A stretch of 64,000 nt of DNA from Gnetum montanum. Lineage: Eukaryota > Streptophyta > Gnetopsida > Gnetales > Gnetaceae. The stretch covers positions 138,098 through 202,097 of the forward strand of contig MNCI01036264.1 in assembly GCA_015680685.1 (NCBI GenBank), written 5' to 3'. A model generated the notes under the pieces. The model searched no databases. It saw only the letters and a program-made list of their open reading frames with translations, and had not been told where the DNA came from. Each line of letters opens with the position of its first letter. Position 1 is the stretch's first letter. The translations under genes and the position numbers were made by a program. Positions 33,364 to 45,735 of this stretch are shown one piece after another.

Positions 33364-35689
33364 CCACAAAATAAAATGTCAATATCTCAATGGCAAAACA
33401 TATAATATAATGCCCATCACACAGCCATGATTCCTCTATATTCTAATATTCAATAAAAGCTTCTAACATGGTAGACATGTAATCATCTTGGTGCCTTTAT
33501 CCAAACTACATGGACTAGGCCATTGATGTAGGTATAGGAATTGATAATAATTTTCTATCACCACAATCCTTGAACATGTATTTTTGCCATGCCACTAGCA
33601 TAGCCACCTTGGATTTAAACCTGGGACTTGCATTACCACAAGCCACATGCTCTAATTAAATGAGCCATGCTTTCCTGACAAGTGACAAATAGAGAATGCA
33701 AAAAAAATAACTCTAAGTAGCATATAAGAGCTATATTCATCAATAACAACTATACATTTTAGAGAGAACAATTCTCTGTGATAAAAAAATTTGGGCCAGC
33801 CAGATAAACAATGTTCTATCACAATATAAGCTTTTAATAGACTGTAGCTTGTTCAAAATCAAGGAAACTAATCAAGAACGTTTTCTACTTCTTGGCAATT
33901 TTAGTCATTAAATACATCAATTTTGTACATTCTGGATATATTCATTCCACACTTTGTTCAGTCATGTGTGTTTGTGTCAAAATTAATTAAAACTTCATCA
34001 TAATAAAACCAAAAAATATTATTTAAATAAAATAATGGTAACTAAATAGCTTTAAGCATGTATCATTTTACAACATAAATAAATTTTATATTACAAACAC
34101 AAAGTACCAGAGCTTTGGTGTATAGTGTAATGGTTTCAAGGCTCAATATTTGGGTACATAAGGTCAACTTGGTCAACATCACTAGAGGGGTTTACTAAGT
34201 CTTTAAGGCTAGTTGAGTTTGCTTCCTCATCCTCCTAGCTCAATCTGCATGACAACATAAGCACATCAAGTGGCACATGTCTAACAAAATGATAAAAATT
34301 GATCAAACCAATAAAATAATGCCAACAATAATGTAAAATACTATGATAATAATGCATAAATGAGACAAAATGTTGAAACAAAGGTCATACAAGTATTCAA
34401 GTAATGTCAACAAAGGTTATAAGGCAATACAAGGTAATGTAGGGTTAAACATGGTTAAACATGAGTACACTTTTGCTAGTTTAAGGCCTTGGCAAGCCAT
34501 GCTACTAGTTTAAGGCCTAAATAGGTTGTAAGATTGCTAGTTTAAGGCCATGGCAAGCCATTATAAGGCAAATGCAAGGTGAAATTTGATAAAATATAAT
34601 AAAATAAAGATATATCAATGTAAAAATAGGATAAAATTGAGTAGAAATAAAATAAGATACGGTAAGCTAGGTGAAGTAAAGTAAAGATTGTATTAGATTT
34701 AATATATATATATTAAAAAATTAATAACTCTATTTTCATTTATATTTTATATATATATATATATATCAAGCCATCCCCCTGGGCCAGGTTGGCTAGCGTG
34801 GCTTTCAATATTGGGTAGAGGAGGCAAGCTCAACTACACGATGGCAACACAACGAAGGGTTTATTTTTGATGGTCATAGTGTAGAGGTGGTGACACATGA
34901 TTGTGATAGGGGAACATGCGTGGTGCACAATAGTGGAAGATGGCACTTGGCATGAATAAGGTGTAGTGTGGTAGGTAGAGGTTGGGGAGGCAAAGTGCAC
35001 AAAAAGTAGAGGTTATAAAAGGTTATAGCTTTGTGTGTTTAACATTTTTATTTTGTTTTCTTTTGTATTTGGAAGTGTGGATGCTCTAGGAGGGTTTCAC
35101 AACAAAGAAAAAGATGCAAATGATGTAGCAATGGTAGGCAAGATTCTCCCTTTCCATGATGGGGCTTCAAGTGACTAGGATTGATGGACAAATTTTATGG
35201 CCATGTATCTTAAATAGATTGTGGACGTTTGTATTTTTCATGAATATATGAACTATTATTGATGGGATATGTTTTGATGGACATTTATGTGGACTGTTAA
35301 ATATGTTACAAGGCTATGATATAGGATTTTCATTTTTATGGCTTTTCAGTTTTTTTATGGATTTTTTCTAGTTTTATGTCTTCATGAATTTTGTTTTAAT
35401 TTTCTATGTTTGTAGTTTTGCAATTTTTTCTAAGGCAAAAATGAAACAAAGGCTAAACAAAACATGTGATAAAAATGTAATATAAAGAATAATAAATACT
35501 AAAATGAAGTAATAATTAAGACTATGGTAAATAAGCAAGCATGATTAAAAATAATAAAGTGAAATACTAAAATTCATGTAAATAAGCTAAACTAATTTCA
35601 TACTAAGAACACACATACATATAAAAAGTAAGCAAACATAAAATAGCAAAGCAAGAAGAAAATATTTAAGACTATGATATCATAGCAAT
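33364..35689. other. No recognisable gene
   Basis: No further LRR exon was found upstream of 33363 on the minus strand. Near 34440-34560 a phrase with CTAGTTTAAGGCC and GGCAAGCCAT recurs three times. TA microsatellites are at about 34700-34766. Confidence 0.5.
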
Positions 35690-36678
35690 GAATTTCCTAA
35701 TGTCAAACCTAGTGGGAACCTTTACACTCGTAATGGATTCAACAATGTTTAATTCACCAAATCCTAAATCCACGAATTTGTAGGTGCTAGATGACCAAGG
35801 AATGATCACATTAGACTCATTATTTTTGTTTTTGAGGATGTTTTACCAGTGAAAGCAAGATGAGTTCCTAAACTAGTCTCTTATAATACATCCATTTGTG
35901 AGATGGCTAGGATTTTGAGATCTGTATGCAAGACTATTTCTTTATCCTTACAAGGAAAGTGTATTTATTGATGCAAAGGTGATAAAACAAAATGGTGATA
36001 TGCTAACTAAGGTCTTTCAAGAATAGCATTAATTCCAGATAAGTCATAATGATAATAAACACAACCTTGGATGCAATCATACTTTCTATCGAAAAAGGCA
36101 ATTTTATTACTCCTAAGGTTTTTACTCTAGTGCCACTAAATGAAACTAGAGAAAAGTTGCAGTTAGAGTATTTAACCTATTTTTCAAGGCTGATATGCTC
36201 AACGACCACCCATGATATGACATTGGTTTTGGCTCCATCATCCATGTGCACCAAAGGTAGCGATACATTGTATCTAATTCGTATGATGATATAAATTAGA
36301 AGCTAGTACATGGCACTTGATTGTAGGATGTATCTTGATGTTCTCTCCCTTAAAAACCCAGTTTTCAATCTCATAGCACAAAGGGTTGAGCACTAATAAT
36401 ATCGCATGAACATAAGGTTGAATGTCCAAACGAATTATAATAGACTTTAGCAATTCCTCCAATGTTAGAAAATGCTCTTTTGAGGTGGAGATGATGTCAA
36501 AGAAGGAAAGGTTTTTTCCCTTCAACTTCATGATAACAATAATTTAGGGTACGTTCTTATTTCTAGAGGTTGGGTTCTTTAGAGCTAGTATAGGGGAAAA
36601 GCCATCAAATATGGATGATGGAGTTAAGATGATAATTGAATTTGGGGGATCGAGGTAGGAGGGGGGGCTGCCAGGGGG

Positions 36679-36709
<31 letters not shown>

Positions 36710-37964
36710 ATTTGCATTTGGTGCACATTGGAATACAACTTTAATTTTTTTTTGTTTTGTTTATTGGCCAGCTTCTTCTCTTTTCCCTTGTCATTGGTTA
36801 TTGCCTCCTTTTGGGCCCTTCTAAGGATTTTGATCGGTGAAGTAGGGGTAGGGAGCAAGGGAGGTTCTTGTGATCTAGATGGAAAGAAAGGACAAGATTA
36901 AGGACACATAGCATAGGACAAGACATGGGGATAATCAACATAGCAAGTAGGTTAGGAACTCTATTTGGAGAAGAAGGAAAATAAGAAAAAAGTAGGTTGG
37001 GATGGCATTGGAAATTCATCATAGTGGGGATTCATATCAATGACTAATGGAGCACTTCATATGTTTTGGAAGGTAGGAGCATTGGCATCATTTCAATACA
37101 AATTAATTACAAAAGGCTTCTTGGGCCTTGGCAAGATAGAATGTGAGGATGAAGAAGACTAGCAATAGGAGGGATATATTTGGATAATGAAAGGAGCTCT
37201 TGAACAATTTCCTTTGGGTTCTAAATGAAAGGCTAAAATTCTCCTTGAATGTGAATTCAAGGGATCCTAATAAATTTATGTACTTTGGTTATTAGGTTAG
37301 ATGGGGCTATTGAACATAATTACTCCTGTTTCTACCAATTTTTGAACATTATATTTGAGATTGTTACAATCCTTAGTATCATAGGCTATTGCTTTATGAT
37401 AATAGTAGAATTTATTGCAATTATATCACTTAAGAACTAGAGGCTCTCCTTTCTTACATTGGGTAGAATCAATACCCAAGGCTTGAAGCATTTTGAATCA
37501 TGCCCTCATTTATTCTAAAACTTGTTTAACCATTATGTGTTCATCTTTTAATAGCATGCTATATAGTTGAGTGTATGTCATCAAAAATTTGTGATACTTG
37601 GATTGGTATTTTTGTGGCATCCTTGGTTGTCCTTCATTATTAAACATATTTTTCCAACCACCATTAGGCTTTATATTGGGATTTGTGCTCTTATTCCTAC
37701 CATTTCCTCCATTTTCTCCACCACTTGATGATGACCTAGCATAATTTGGTTTACTAAAGCTACTATATGACTAGCATTTTAGGTGAACTTATCTTTTTCT
37801 ACTACTATATTTACTTTGTTTTTGAAGTTGTAAAATCCTTGTTAATTTGTTTTGATGCTTAAGTATGTACATTTTGAGAAATTATTCTAAGTATGAGAGA
37901 TATACTTTGTGATGTTTGATACAACCAACTTTGTAAAATCAACTAACTAGAAAACATTGACACA
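35690..37964 (-). pseudogene. Element D: gag C-terminus and protease of a Ty3/Gypsy element
   Basis: On the minus strand, a His/Cys motif CNKFYYYHKAIAYDTKDCNN followed by LKYNVQKLVETG (near 37320-37420) matches the pattern CxYHxxxGHxTEDCxxLKxxIxxLIxxG of plant Gypsy gag proteins. Further on, VHMDDGAKTNV (near 36240) is a retropepsin active site (DDGA), and SFSGTRVKTLGVIKLPFSIE and GINAILERP are its second half. Frameshifts and stops are many. No RT or 3' LTR was found to the left, so the element is truncated. A (GA)n run lies at 36680-36706. Confidence 0.7.
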
Positions 37965-37983
37965 TCCCCAATAATAGTGCTAA
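37965..37983 (-). other. Element D primer binding site, decayed
   Basis: The minus strand reads TTAGCACTATTATTGGGGA right after the LTR end. This is alignable to the tRNA-Asp-type site of A and E, with mostly G to A and C to T changes. Confidence 0.6.
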
Positions 37984-38815
37984 TGATGAGCAGTTGGGTA
38001 TTCAAATACTTAACCATCCAAGTTACAAGTATTCATGCACAACTAGATCGCAATTCATGGATGGATAGTGTAAGTATACTAGTGTGTCGACGTTAAGTTC
38101 ATAATTATTGTCTTCCCACTTAGAGTTAGCAAGGTGCAAATTGTATGGTTTAACTTCTTAGTGAGGAATGCCATGAACTGATGTTGAGTGGATCTTAATA
38201 ATGCTAAGTGAAAACATAGTGGAAATGATTATAAATTCTAATGTTAAGTACATTGAAAATATCAATCTATTCTATCCTATTGAGGATAAGCATCCGTTAT
38301 TGGGTTTCTATACATGCACTAGGCTAATGTAATTATTATTAAGATTACCAAATAACTTTACTACTAAGTGAATCAAGAAAAGCCACTAATGGGTTACCAA
38401 ACAATTACAATGTATGCTCAAAACTAGTTGTATTTCTTCCACATTACTAATAGACATGGGAATATTAAATGACTTACTAAAAGTTAACATGGCAAAAAAG
38501 TAAATCTATGTTAAGTGATATGCTACAATGACAAATGAAAATATTAATCTTTATTCATGAATTATGTTCAAGAACAATCCACTTGAAAAAGGATTCAATA
38601 CAACTATAATTTACCATATTTTGGGCATTCACTCTAACTCTAACTTTACAAAACCAAACTTCATGAGTTTTGTGAAGGTTGGCATAAAGTTATTATTTCA
38701 ACGCAATGGTAGGTTGGTATTTATAGGCATGATCATGGCCCACTACATTGTATCTACCAAGATGTATGCAAAGCTACAATATTGTAGACTCGCACACTAA
38801 TTGTTTTATCATGGA
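37984..38815 (-). repeat. Element D 5' LTR (right end uncertain)
   Basis: It begins TGATGAGCAGTTGG and shares the layout of the other LTRs (a CAACCATCC segment, GTCTTCCCACTT, TTACCAA motifs, a minus-strand TATAAATAC box near 38732). No CTCATCA end is preserved, so the limit is approximate. Confidence 0.6.
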
Positions 38816-38867
38816 CATACAAAGTATTCACTACTAGAATTATCGAGTATTCATATATATTTCTCAA

Positions 38868-39390
38868 AGTGGTTGTACTCATGTTGCTTACAAATGATAA
38901 TATTAAATGCTTAATACCAAGAAAGTAAATTTCATGTAAAGTAAGTTGCTAGAAAATAAAGTTATGCTAATGCAAGTACTGCAATGAATAGAAGGAATCT
39001 CAATTTTATTTCCACTCATGAAAATGTGTTTAGGTACAGATGCACTTGAATAAAATGCCACACAATCATTTGAATTCACACTACATTCATTCAAAGAAAA
39101 AAATATTCTAACTCCTACAAGAAGAAACTGCAAGAGTTTAGCTAAGGGAACGATCAAAAGATGCCATAAATGCAAAGGATGTACATATTTATATAGGTAA
39201 TGCCTATGTCAAATTTGATGTACTTGCATTAACACATCCTAAGATATGTCAACAAGGCTACATTGACAAGCATGCATCAATGCAGCTATCTTATTGATGT
39301 TTCATCAAGTGTGAATAAGCATTACAACACTTGAAGCAAAAGCTCGTAGAAATAACAATTCTGCATGCACCTAATTGGTCCAAACCTTTT
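38868..39390 (-). repeat. Second LTR-like fragment
   Basis: It aligns with the downstream part of the element D LTR (for example AATATTAAATG and CTTGAATAAAATG, then TTTATATAGG). It is probably a relic of another family member next to D. Confidence 0.5.
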
Positions 39391-39409
39391 CATATCATGA
39401 CATATGTGT

Positions 39410-39572
39410 TCGACTATGCATTGGAAGTAGTACTTACACAAATGGATGATTAAAAACATCCATACTACTACAAGTAAAAGCATTGTGGATGCACAACTTA
39501 ATTACACCACTATAGAGAAGGAACTCATGGAAGTGGTGTATGCTCTTGAGAAATTTAGGAACTATGTGCTTG
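39410..39572 (+). pseudogene. Gypsy RNase H fragment, cut by element G
   Basis: The plus strand reads DYALEVVLTQMDD and, after a frame change, SIVDAQLNYTTIEKELMEVV followed by YALEKFRNYVL. This is the RNase H of an Athila-like pol. It ends exactly where element G begins, so G inserted into this older copy. GCTTG at 39568-39572 is G's flank. Confidence 0.75.
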
Positions 39573-40427
39573 TGATGAGCAATGGAGTATCCAACACCCA
39601 ACCATACGAGATATGAGTGTTCACACGCAATCTCGGTCAAACTTCGCAAATAAGGCAATGCGATTATACCAATAATTAGTTAGCATTCACAATGGTTGTC
39701 TTCCCACATGAGTTAGTAAAATCAATGTGTATGGTTTAACTCAAAATGAGGCATATGATATTGATGTTGCATTGGCCATTGTGCTCTTAGTAAACATAAA
39801 GTGAAGATAAAGGTTTCTAATTCTAAGTAACAAGTAAAAGAATCTAATCTAGCCTATGCAATGAGTAGCCAATCCTGACCTTCTTTTCACACCTTCAACC
39901 TCATGTAGCTACTATTGAAATTACCAAGTACCATACTATTGGATGTACCAAGTGACAGTACTACTGGGTTACCAAGTAGCTACACTTAAGTGCTCAAGAT
40001 CAATCATACTCATTCCGCTTAACAATAGTAAAAGTAAATTGCAAGAAATCATAAACATTAACTATGAAAATAGTAAAACAATAAAATAATTAAAAATAGA
40101 AATAATACTAAGTGTTGCTACAATGATGAAAAGTAATCTTGATCTTTATTTTCAATCATGTAATGCAACCAAGTACATCACACTCAAATCAAGACTACGT
40201 TCAATCACTTAACATCACACTGTGGACACACACTACTAAGTACTAAATTCAAGAAAACAAACTAAAAGACTTATGTTACTAAGTTAACAATTTTCTATGG
40301 ATCTGTGTGTCCAAGTGTTGCTTATATAGGCTAGCACACATCCCATGATATTGTTTATATGATAACATATGGTGAGATATGATAACATATCTACAATATC
40401 ATTGGTTTAAAATTTTTGGATTTATCA
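39573..40427 (-). repeat. Element G 3' LTR (855 bp)
   Basis: It runs from TGATGAGCAATGG to ATCA at 40427, where the mirror of the polypurine tract TACCCCCATGATTGA follows (40428-40442). TTATATAGG near 40322 is a candidate TATA region. Confidence 0.8.
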
Positions 40428-40634
40428 TACCCCCATGATTGACCAAAAACTCATCCTCAAGCTAAAACAAAATGAGGATGGAGTTCCTTATAAAATTGGG
40501 AGGTAGATCTACATGACATTGACTTCTATATACATGACTCTCTAGTGTCGTAGTGGAGTTTACAAAAATGAGCACATGACATGATAATTTTAACAAAGAA
40601 TGCAAAACAAAATCCTGCAAGGTTGATTGTATTC

Positions 40635-41194
40635 TTATGTTGTTCCAAGTGAAGGTGGCTCTTCCATAGGTTTCTTTCCATTGTCAGTAGGCTTCTTGAA
40701 TTGGTATCTATTCAAGAGTGCTTGCAAATTCTCTTCTTTCGTTCTTGGATCATGGACCATCCATGTTATTGAACCAATATTTGATGGATTCAGCATGTTA
40801 AACAAACATGGCATTTGCAAAAATATCTGATTGGCTTTAACGTACCACGTTGCAAACTATCGTCATTCTTCTTCAAAAGCTTTGGCCTTTTCTCTAAATT
40901 CATGATAGTTCATTAATCTTCTAGCCAAAGTTCTAGTTCTAGTTTGCTACTTGACTGCTTCTAGTTTTGAGTTTACTACTTGAGATTTTTGTAGAGCATC
41001 TTTTCTATCTACAAACTCCTTCTCATGTAAAGCACATGCGGCTACTACTTGTTGTTCTAGTTCATTTCTAGGCCTGCTTGCTATTAACATGGTCAAATTA
41101 GCATATCAAAGGTTTGCTAATGTCACGTATTCTTTTAAGGTTTGTATTTGCAAGTTTTTATTTTTCACTTCTGTTTGATAGGTTTGGGCCATGC
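40635..41194 (-). pseudogene. Accessory coiled-coil ORF of element G, C-terminal piece
   Basis: From the element E insertion leftwards it reads VKNKNLQIQTLKEYVTLANL, further coiled-coil-like text, then DPRTKEENLQALLNRYQFKK and the terminus MEEPPSLGTT with a stop at 40635-40637. Element F ends the same way (DCYKFRKHGDKGK, MEEPPPLGTT, stop). Many differences between the copies are conservative, which suggests that this protein was once under selection. The function is unknown. Confidence 0.7.
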
Positions 41195-41963
41195 TGATGA
41201 GTCGCGATATCGCATACACGATATCACGTCCTACCTCAATTTCTATAAATAAGAGGCAGCTTCCCTTGTTCTGGGGGGTAAGACTTAGACCCTTAGCCAA
41301 ACCCTTGTAGTTTTACCATTCCAGAGTTAGAATAATTTCTGTGTGCCTGCAGTAGAAGTCATAGAGTAAATGGATCTTTATTCAAGCAATTTGTACCTGA
41401 GCACAATTTTGTGTACGAAAATAAAGATGAACTTTATGATAAACCTTGTAGCATACAAATTAAGCTAAATAGTAATTAATGATAATTTAAATGCTTTTCT
41501 AGTTAATTACTTTCTCAACCTTCAACCCCCTTAGTTAAATACACTCAGTACGACCGCTTCAAGCATGCGTTTAGCGCTTGGTAACCCAGTAACAACTAGC
41601 GTTTGGTAATCCTAGCAACATTGCACTGGTTCAGGATGTGTACAGCAAGTGGGCACAGATACTGGTGTTAGGAACATTTAGAACTTAGTTAATGAATAGT
41701 TGGTGTAAGTTAGTTACTTAGTTCTCTCCCCTTTCCTTTATTAGCAGAAGACTTAAAAAGGAAAAAGCTATAAAAATCATATACCTCAAGCTTACTTAAC
41801 CATACAATAGTGACAATACAAGTAAGTTTGGGAAGACAACGAATAATGACCTACGAGTAACTGTCTAGATACCACAACTAGCCCATCTACGGAGTTCGAC
41901 TGGATTGCACGTGAAATGCTCATATTAGTATGGTTGAGTGTAGGGGTACCTCGCCACTCATCA
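41195..41963 (+). repeat. Element E 5' LTR (769 bp)
   Basis: It starts TGATGAGTCGCGATATCGCA, with a TATAAATA box at 41244-41251 and an AATAAA signal near 41420, and ends CCACTCATCA. It differs from its partner mainly by a shorter GATATC-rich block near the start. Confidence 0.95.
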
Positions 41964-41964
41964 T

Positions 41965-41982
41965 TGGCACCGTTGCCAGGGA
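41965..41982 (+). other. Element E primer binding site (tRNA-Asp type)
   Basis: TGGCACCGTTGCCAGGGA starts one base after the LTR. It resembles the TGGCGCCGTTGCCGGGGA site of Athila-like elements, which pairs with the 3' end of tRNA-Asp. Confidence 0.85.
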
Positions 41983-42104
41983 CGATGCTAGTTATTTAGA
42001 TTAGTTATATCATACAAGGTTACTATATAGGAATTAACGATATATCTTTTAAGAAGAAATAATTACAAAAAGTCACATAGGAATTCACACACAGTTTCAC
42101 AATC

Positions 42105-43858
42105 ATGCCTCTCCTACAAGACTATGATAATGCCACATCTAGTGAGGCAGTTCATTGGGGAACCAACGAATTATATGACAATGAAGATTGGAGTACGCAA
42201 TCCGAAGTAGGGGTTTCTTATAAACATAAACAAAGGCAACATCATCCCAACGTAAAAAAGCATAACCTACTCGAGGATGATGAACCCCTACTAGCCACTA
42301 CAAGCCTAACGCAAATACAAGAGGCTATTCGAATCTCCCGTAGGCATCATAAAGAGAGTCTTCTACCCAGGCTTGATTTAAACAACTTTTCCAAATTCTC
42401 AAGAGGCTATGACTTAGATCCACAACAACATTTACAAGCCTTCTACGATGCCTATGCATGGAACAANATCCAAGCCATGAGTTCTCCAAGGAAAGGCTAA
42501 TGTACCATATCATTGATGGGCTTTGTGATGAAATAAGAGAGACCCTAGGGATGTATGCCCAAGTTCAACTGTACGAACTACAAACCCATCAATTCCAAGA
42601 GCTTATTAAGTGGGTAGCAAAAGAAGAAGGTGAAATGGCGAGATGGGAGAGTGTTGAAAAACATCAACGGGACCAAAATCTCAACTTAACAGAGGTCCAT
42701 AATCATAAAAAGGAGAAATCAACCTATCTCAAGGAGGAAGAACCATCTTTGCCAATACAACAATCATTAGAGGAAGTCAAGGCAAAGATCAATGAGATGT
42801 TGGAATGGATGCATAAAAAGTGTCAGGAATATATCAATATTATTAGAGATAGATTTTTGACAATTCAAGAGGCAAGACAAAATATCATTAGACAATCGGA
42901 AAGAAGGGATGAAGAAAATTAGAGGTCAACTGCCAATCATATGTATGAATGCAACATTTTCCTGTACGATCACCCCAAGGGCCAATGCCCAATCTTGTTA
43001 CATTTATATGAGCATTGGGGAAGCACGTTACACCTAAAGTTCATACAGAGATACTATGTTCGATCATAGCAAAAACAATCCTAGTCGTGGGGGAAGCCAT
43101 CCCTAAACTGGAGACACCCTTCGTATCATCTGAATCCAAATGCTTATCTAGTTTATTATCCTATTTCCCCAACTAGGTCAACATACCTTATCTCGCCACA
43201 TTATGATTCTCCTCAGTACTATCAACCCATGTCCTCAGCACAACTACTGCCTTGTGTACCTTACACTTCTCCTAAATTTCAACATTTCTCATCTTTTCCC
43301 TCCTTCTACATCGCCACCAACTATTCCTGAAGTTTCCACACCACAACAACAACCCACGAACGTTACTTGTGCTACTATTGCCAATAGCAGTGAGAGACCT
43401 CCTCAACATCAAAGGTGTTCCTTCTTTAGACATGACCGTAGGAAGGGACAACACAATTCCAAGGCCACTGCATTCTCCAACTCAGCACAAGTTTAACATT
43501 GTGGTGCATCTTTCTCTTCAAACCCAATGCCTTGTGTTACTTCATCAGGGCCACCAATTAACACTCCAACAACCATATGGCCCAATGAATACAACCATGG
43601 AGGACGACATCCTAATCCTTGCATACCATCTTACGGTCTCCAGGATCATAGTGGGTCAACTCTTTATCTAGGAATCACATCTTATAAATTGCCCCACTAT
43701 GTTTACTATAATCAGGTGTGTGAACCCCAATGGGGTAAGTATGACCAAGTTTCAATATTCCCAACATGCAAGGATCCTATCTTTCATTTATTAATTCTTT
43801 CCATGCTCAATCATTTAGTTATGGGGGATATCCCTCATTCTAACAACAAGCAGGATTA
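42105..43858 (+). pseudogene. Element E gag
   Basis: ATG at 42105 opens MPLLQDYDNATSSEAVHWGT. The gag core has NNFSKFSRGYDLDPQQHLQA and, after the N at 42467, MYHIIDGLCDEIRETLGMYA with a Glu/Lys-rich helical part. A motif with YDHPKGQCP lies near 42970, and a Pro/Tyr/Ser-rich tail (SWGKPSLNWRHPSYH) follows. Compared with element F about 230 bp of the gag core are missing exactly at the N. Frames change at least twice, so the protein is not intact. The end of the ORF carries the family motif AGTTATGGGGGAT. Confidence 0.8.
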
Positions 43859-45722
43859 ATAAATATTTTTCATTCTCTTTAATTTTACAACTTTTTGTTT
43901 TGCAACATCATTATACTTTCTTATTTCTTTGTGTGACTATTTTTTTTATTGTTGTTTTTGTTTTGTTAGATTCATCACCTAATAAGTGCTCATGATGGTG
44001 GTATGAATTGTATTCTATTGATTGCTAATGTGGGTTTTTACCTTTGAGTTATAATGTTGATACTAAGGTATGGTTCTTTTAATATAACAAGCAATGAGTC
44101 CACACCATCCATGTATCCATGAATTTCTATGGTCTCTCTTGGTTTGGAACAGTGTAGTCCCTTTCTTTAATAATAAAACTATTAATGAATTGGTGACTAG
44201 GCATTTCTCAAACTAAGGAAGGACTCAAGGACTGAAAAGGGTGTGACTTCAAAGGGATTTGATGCATTTGTGCTAGCCATTCTCTTGGGTGCTTGGATGT
44301 TTTCTTCTTGGGTTTCCCTTACCATTGCAACATTACTTCATTATTGGGAAGCTGAGCCAATAAAAATAAGTCTTTACATGGTGTGGTTCTCATGCAAAAA
44401 AAAAAAAAAAGTGGAAATTTAAAGCACATCCCTTAGACAAAATAATCATCGGGGCTATAAGCACTAGTTATGGAACTAAACAAACATGTTCCCTGTAACT
44501 AAGGCCCTCTCTCACTAACTACTTTTCCCTTTCTCGTTTCCTTGGAATGGTGGTGACTCTTTGGCGAAAGCATTCCTATTACTTCAAATGGATGGATTGA
44601 CCAAGTGTAGTAATGTGAAGTCACTAGATGAGGATTGTTTGAGGTTGGATTTGGAATGAGATCTACTCAGTCACATTAACCATAAATACACAAGGGGTTG
44701 TACACCACCCTGTTCTTGGGACTCCATTCCATTCTCTTCTCCTCATCATTCTTTCTCCATTTTCCACCTCATTTTCGGTTGTATCAATAGTCTATATTTT
44801 GGTTGATGCGTTGTTTTCTTTTTGGTAAAATCTTGTGGTTAAGACTTTAACTCTTGCTTCCAAATGACATTTCCAGAGCCTACGGACTCTTTGAATGTGG
44901 GATTGTCAAGGCATTAAGGGCATGAGCTTGCTTTGGGGAGGACCCACTAGCATTCCTAATTGGTGCATCAGTTAACTTCTTTCCCTTAAACATTGCTACA
45001 ATCAACATTTATTTTTCCCTTAAACATTGCTACAATCAACATTTATTTTGTTCATTGACATCTCTAACATCCATTTTATCGACGTTGTCGTTGTTTCTTT
45101 TTCTCCATCTTTCTTATTCCTTATAGTTTTCCATTCTATCACTACCGAAGGATCGCTCTTAGTCATGGGGGTCCTAGTCCAATTTTTTCAATTTTCTCCT
45201 AACCCCTACACCTTGGGTAGTCACCACTGTTATATCTCTAGAATTCATATTAGCCATATAACAACTCAGCCAATGGACCGTACACTGAGGCAAGGTATCA
45301 ATTGCATTATGATGTATTTATCCTTACTAATAGGAGACTGTGTTATGTGTGCAAATGGAAATCATACAACAATGGACTGGAGCTGGAGCAAACACTTAGG
45401 ATTGACTACTGTTGGAACAGTCATGCAAGGAACAAGATTGATGGCACGGTTATGGATGGACAATGGAAGGTGCAATCTTAGCATCAGCAGTAACACATCT
45501 TCTTCTTTTTTCTCTCTCTCTCTCTTCTTTCTCAGCTGCCAAATAAGGTTGGATGTCAAATGTGTATAGTGTTCATTCTTGTAGTCATAAACACTACTAT
45601 TTTCATGTATTGTAACGATTGATCCATTCACATGTCATCCCATTCACCATTAGTGTCATTGAAGTCAATAATCCCATACCTTCCCAATATTTTGTAAGAA
45701 ACTCAAGGACAAGTTTTCATTC
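43859..45722 (+). mobile_element. Element E 3' region
   Basis: It matches element A 18120-20219 and element H 62533-64000 in reverse. It contains an A15 run at 44398-44412, a 33-bp direct duplication (CCCTTAAACATTGCTACAAT..., near 44983 and 45016), an internal PPT-like AGTCATGGGGG at 45161-45171 and a 180-codon open frame (45027-45569). Part of that frame, with TTMDWSWSKHLG and RLMARLWMDN, is shared with H. Whether it is translated is unknown. Confidence 0.75.
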
Positions 45723-45735
45723 AGTCATGGGGGTA
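45723..45735 (+). other. Element E polypurine tract
   Basis: AGTCATGGGGGTA lies directly before the 3' LTR. The same motif occurs 560 bp upstream at 45161. Confidence 0.8.

Noticed and set aside
36640-36720. Open frames over the GA microsatellite (Glu-Arg and Ser-Leu runs)
   Set aside because: They are products of a simple (GA)n repeat without other coding evidence.
39434-39658. Minus-strand open frame of 74 codons across the G junction
   Set aside because: It crosses the border between the RNase H relic and the G LTR, so it is accidental.
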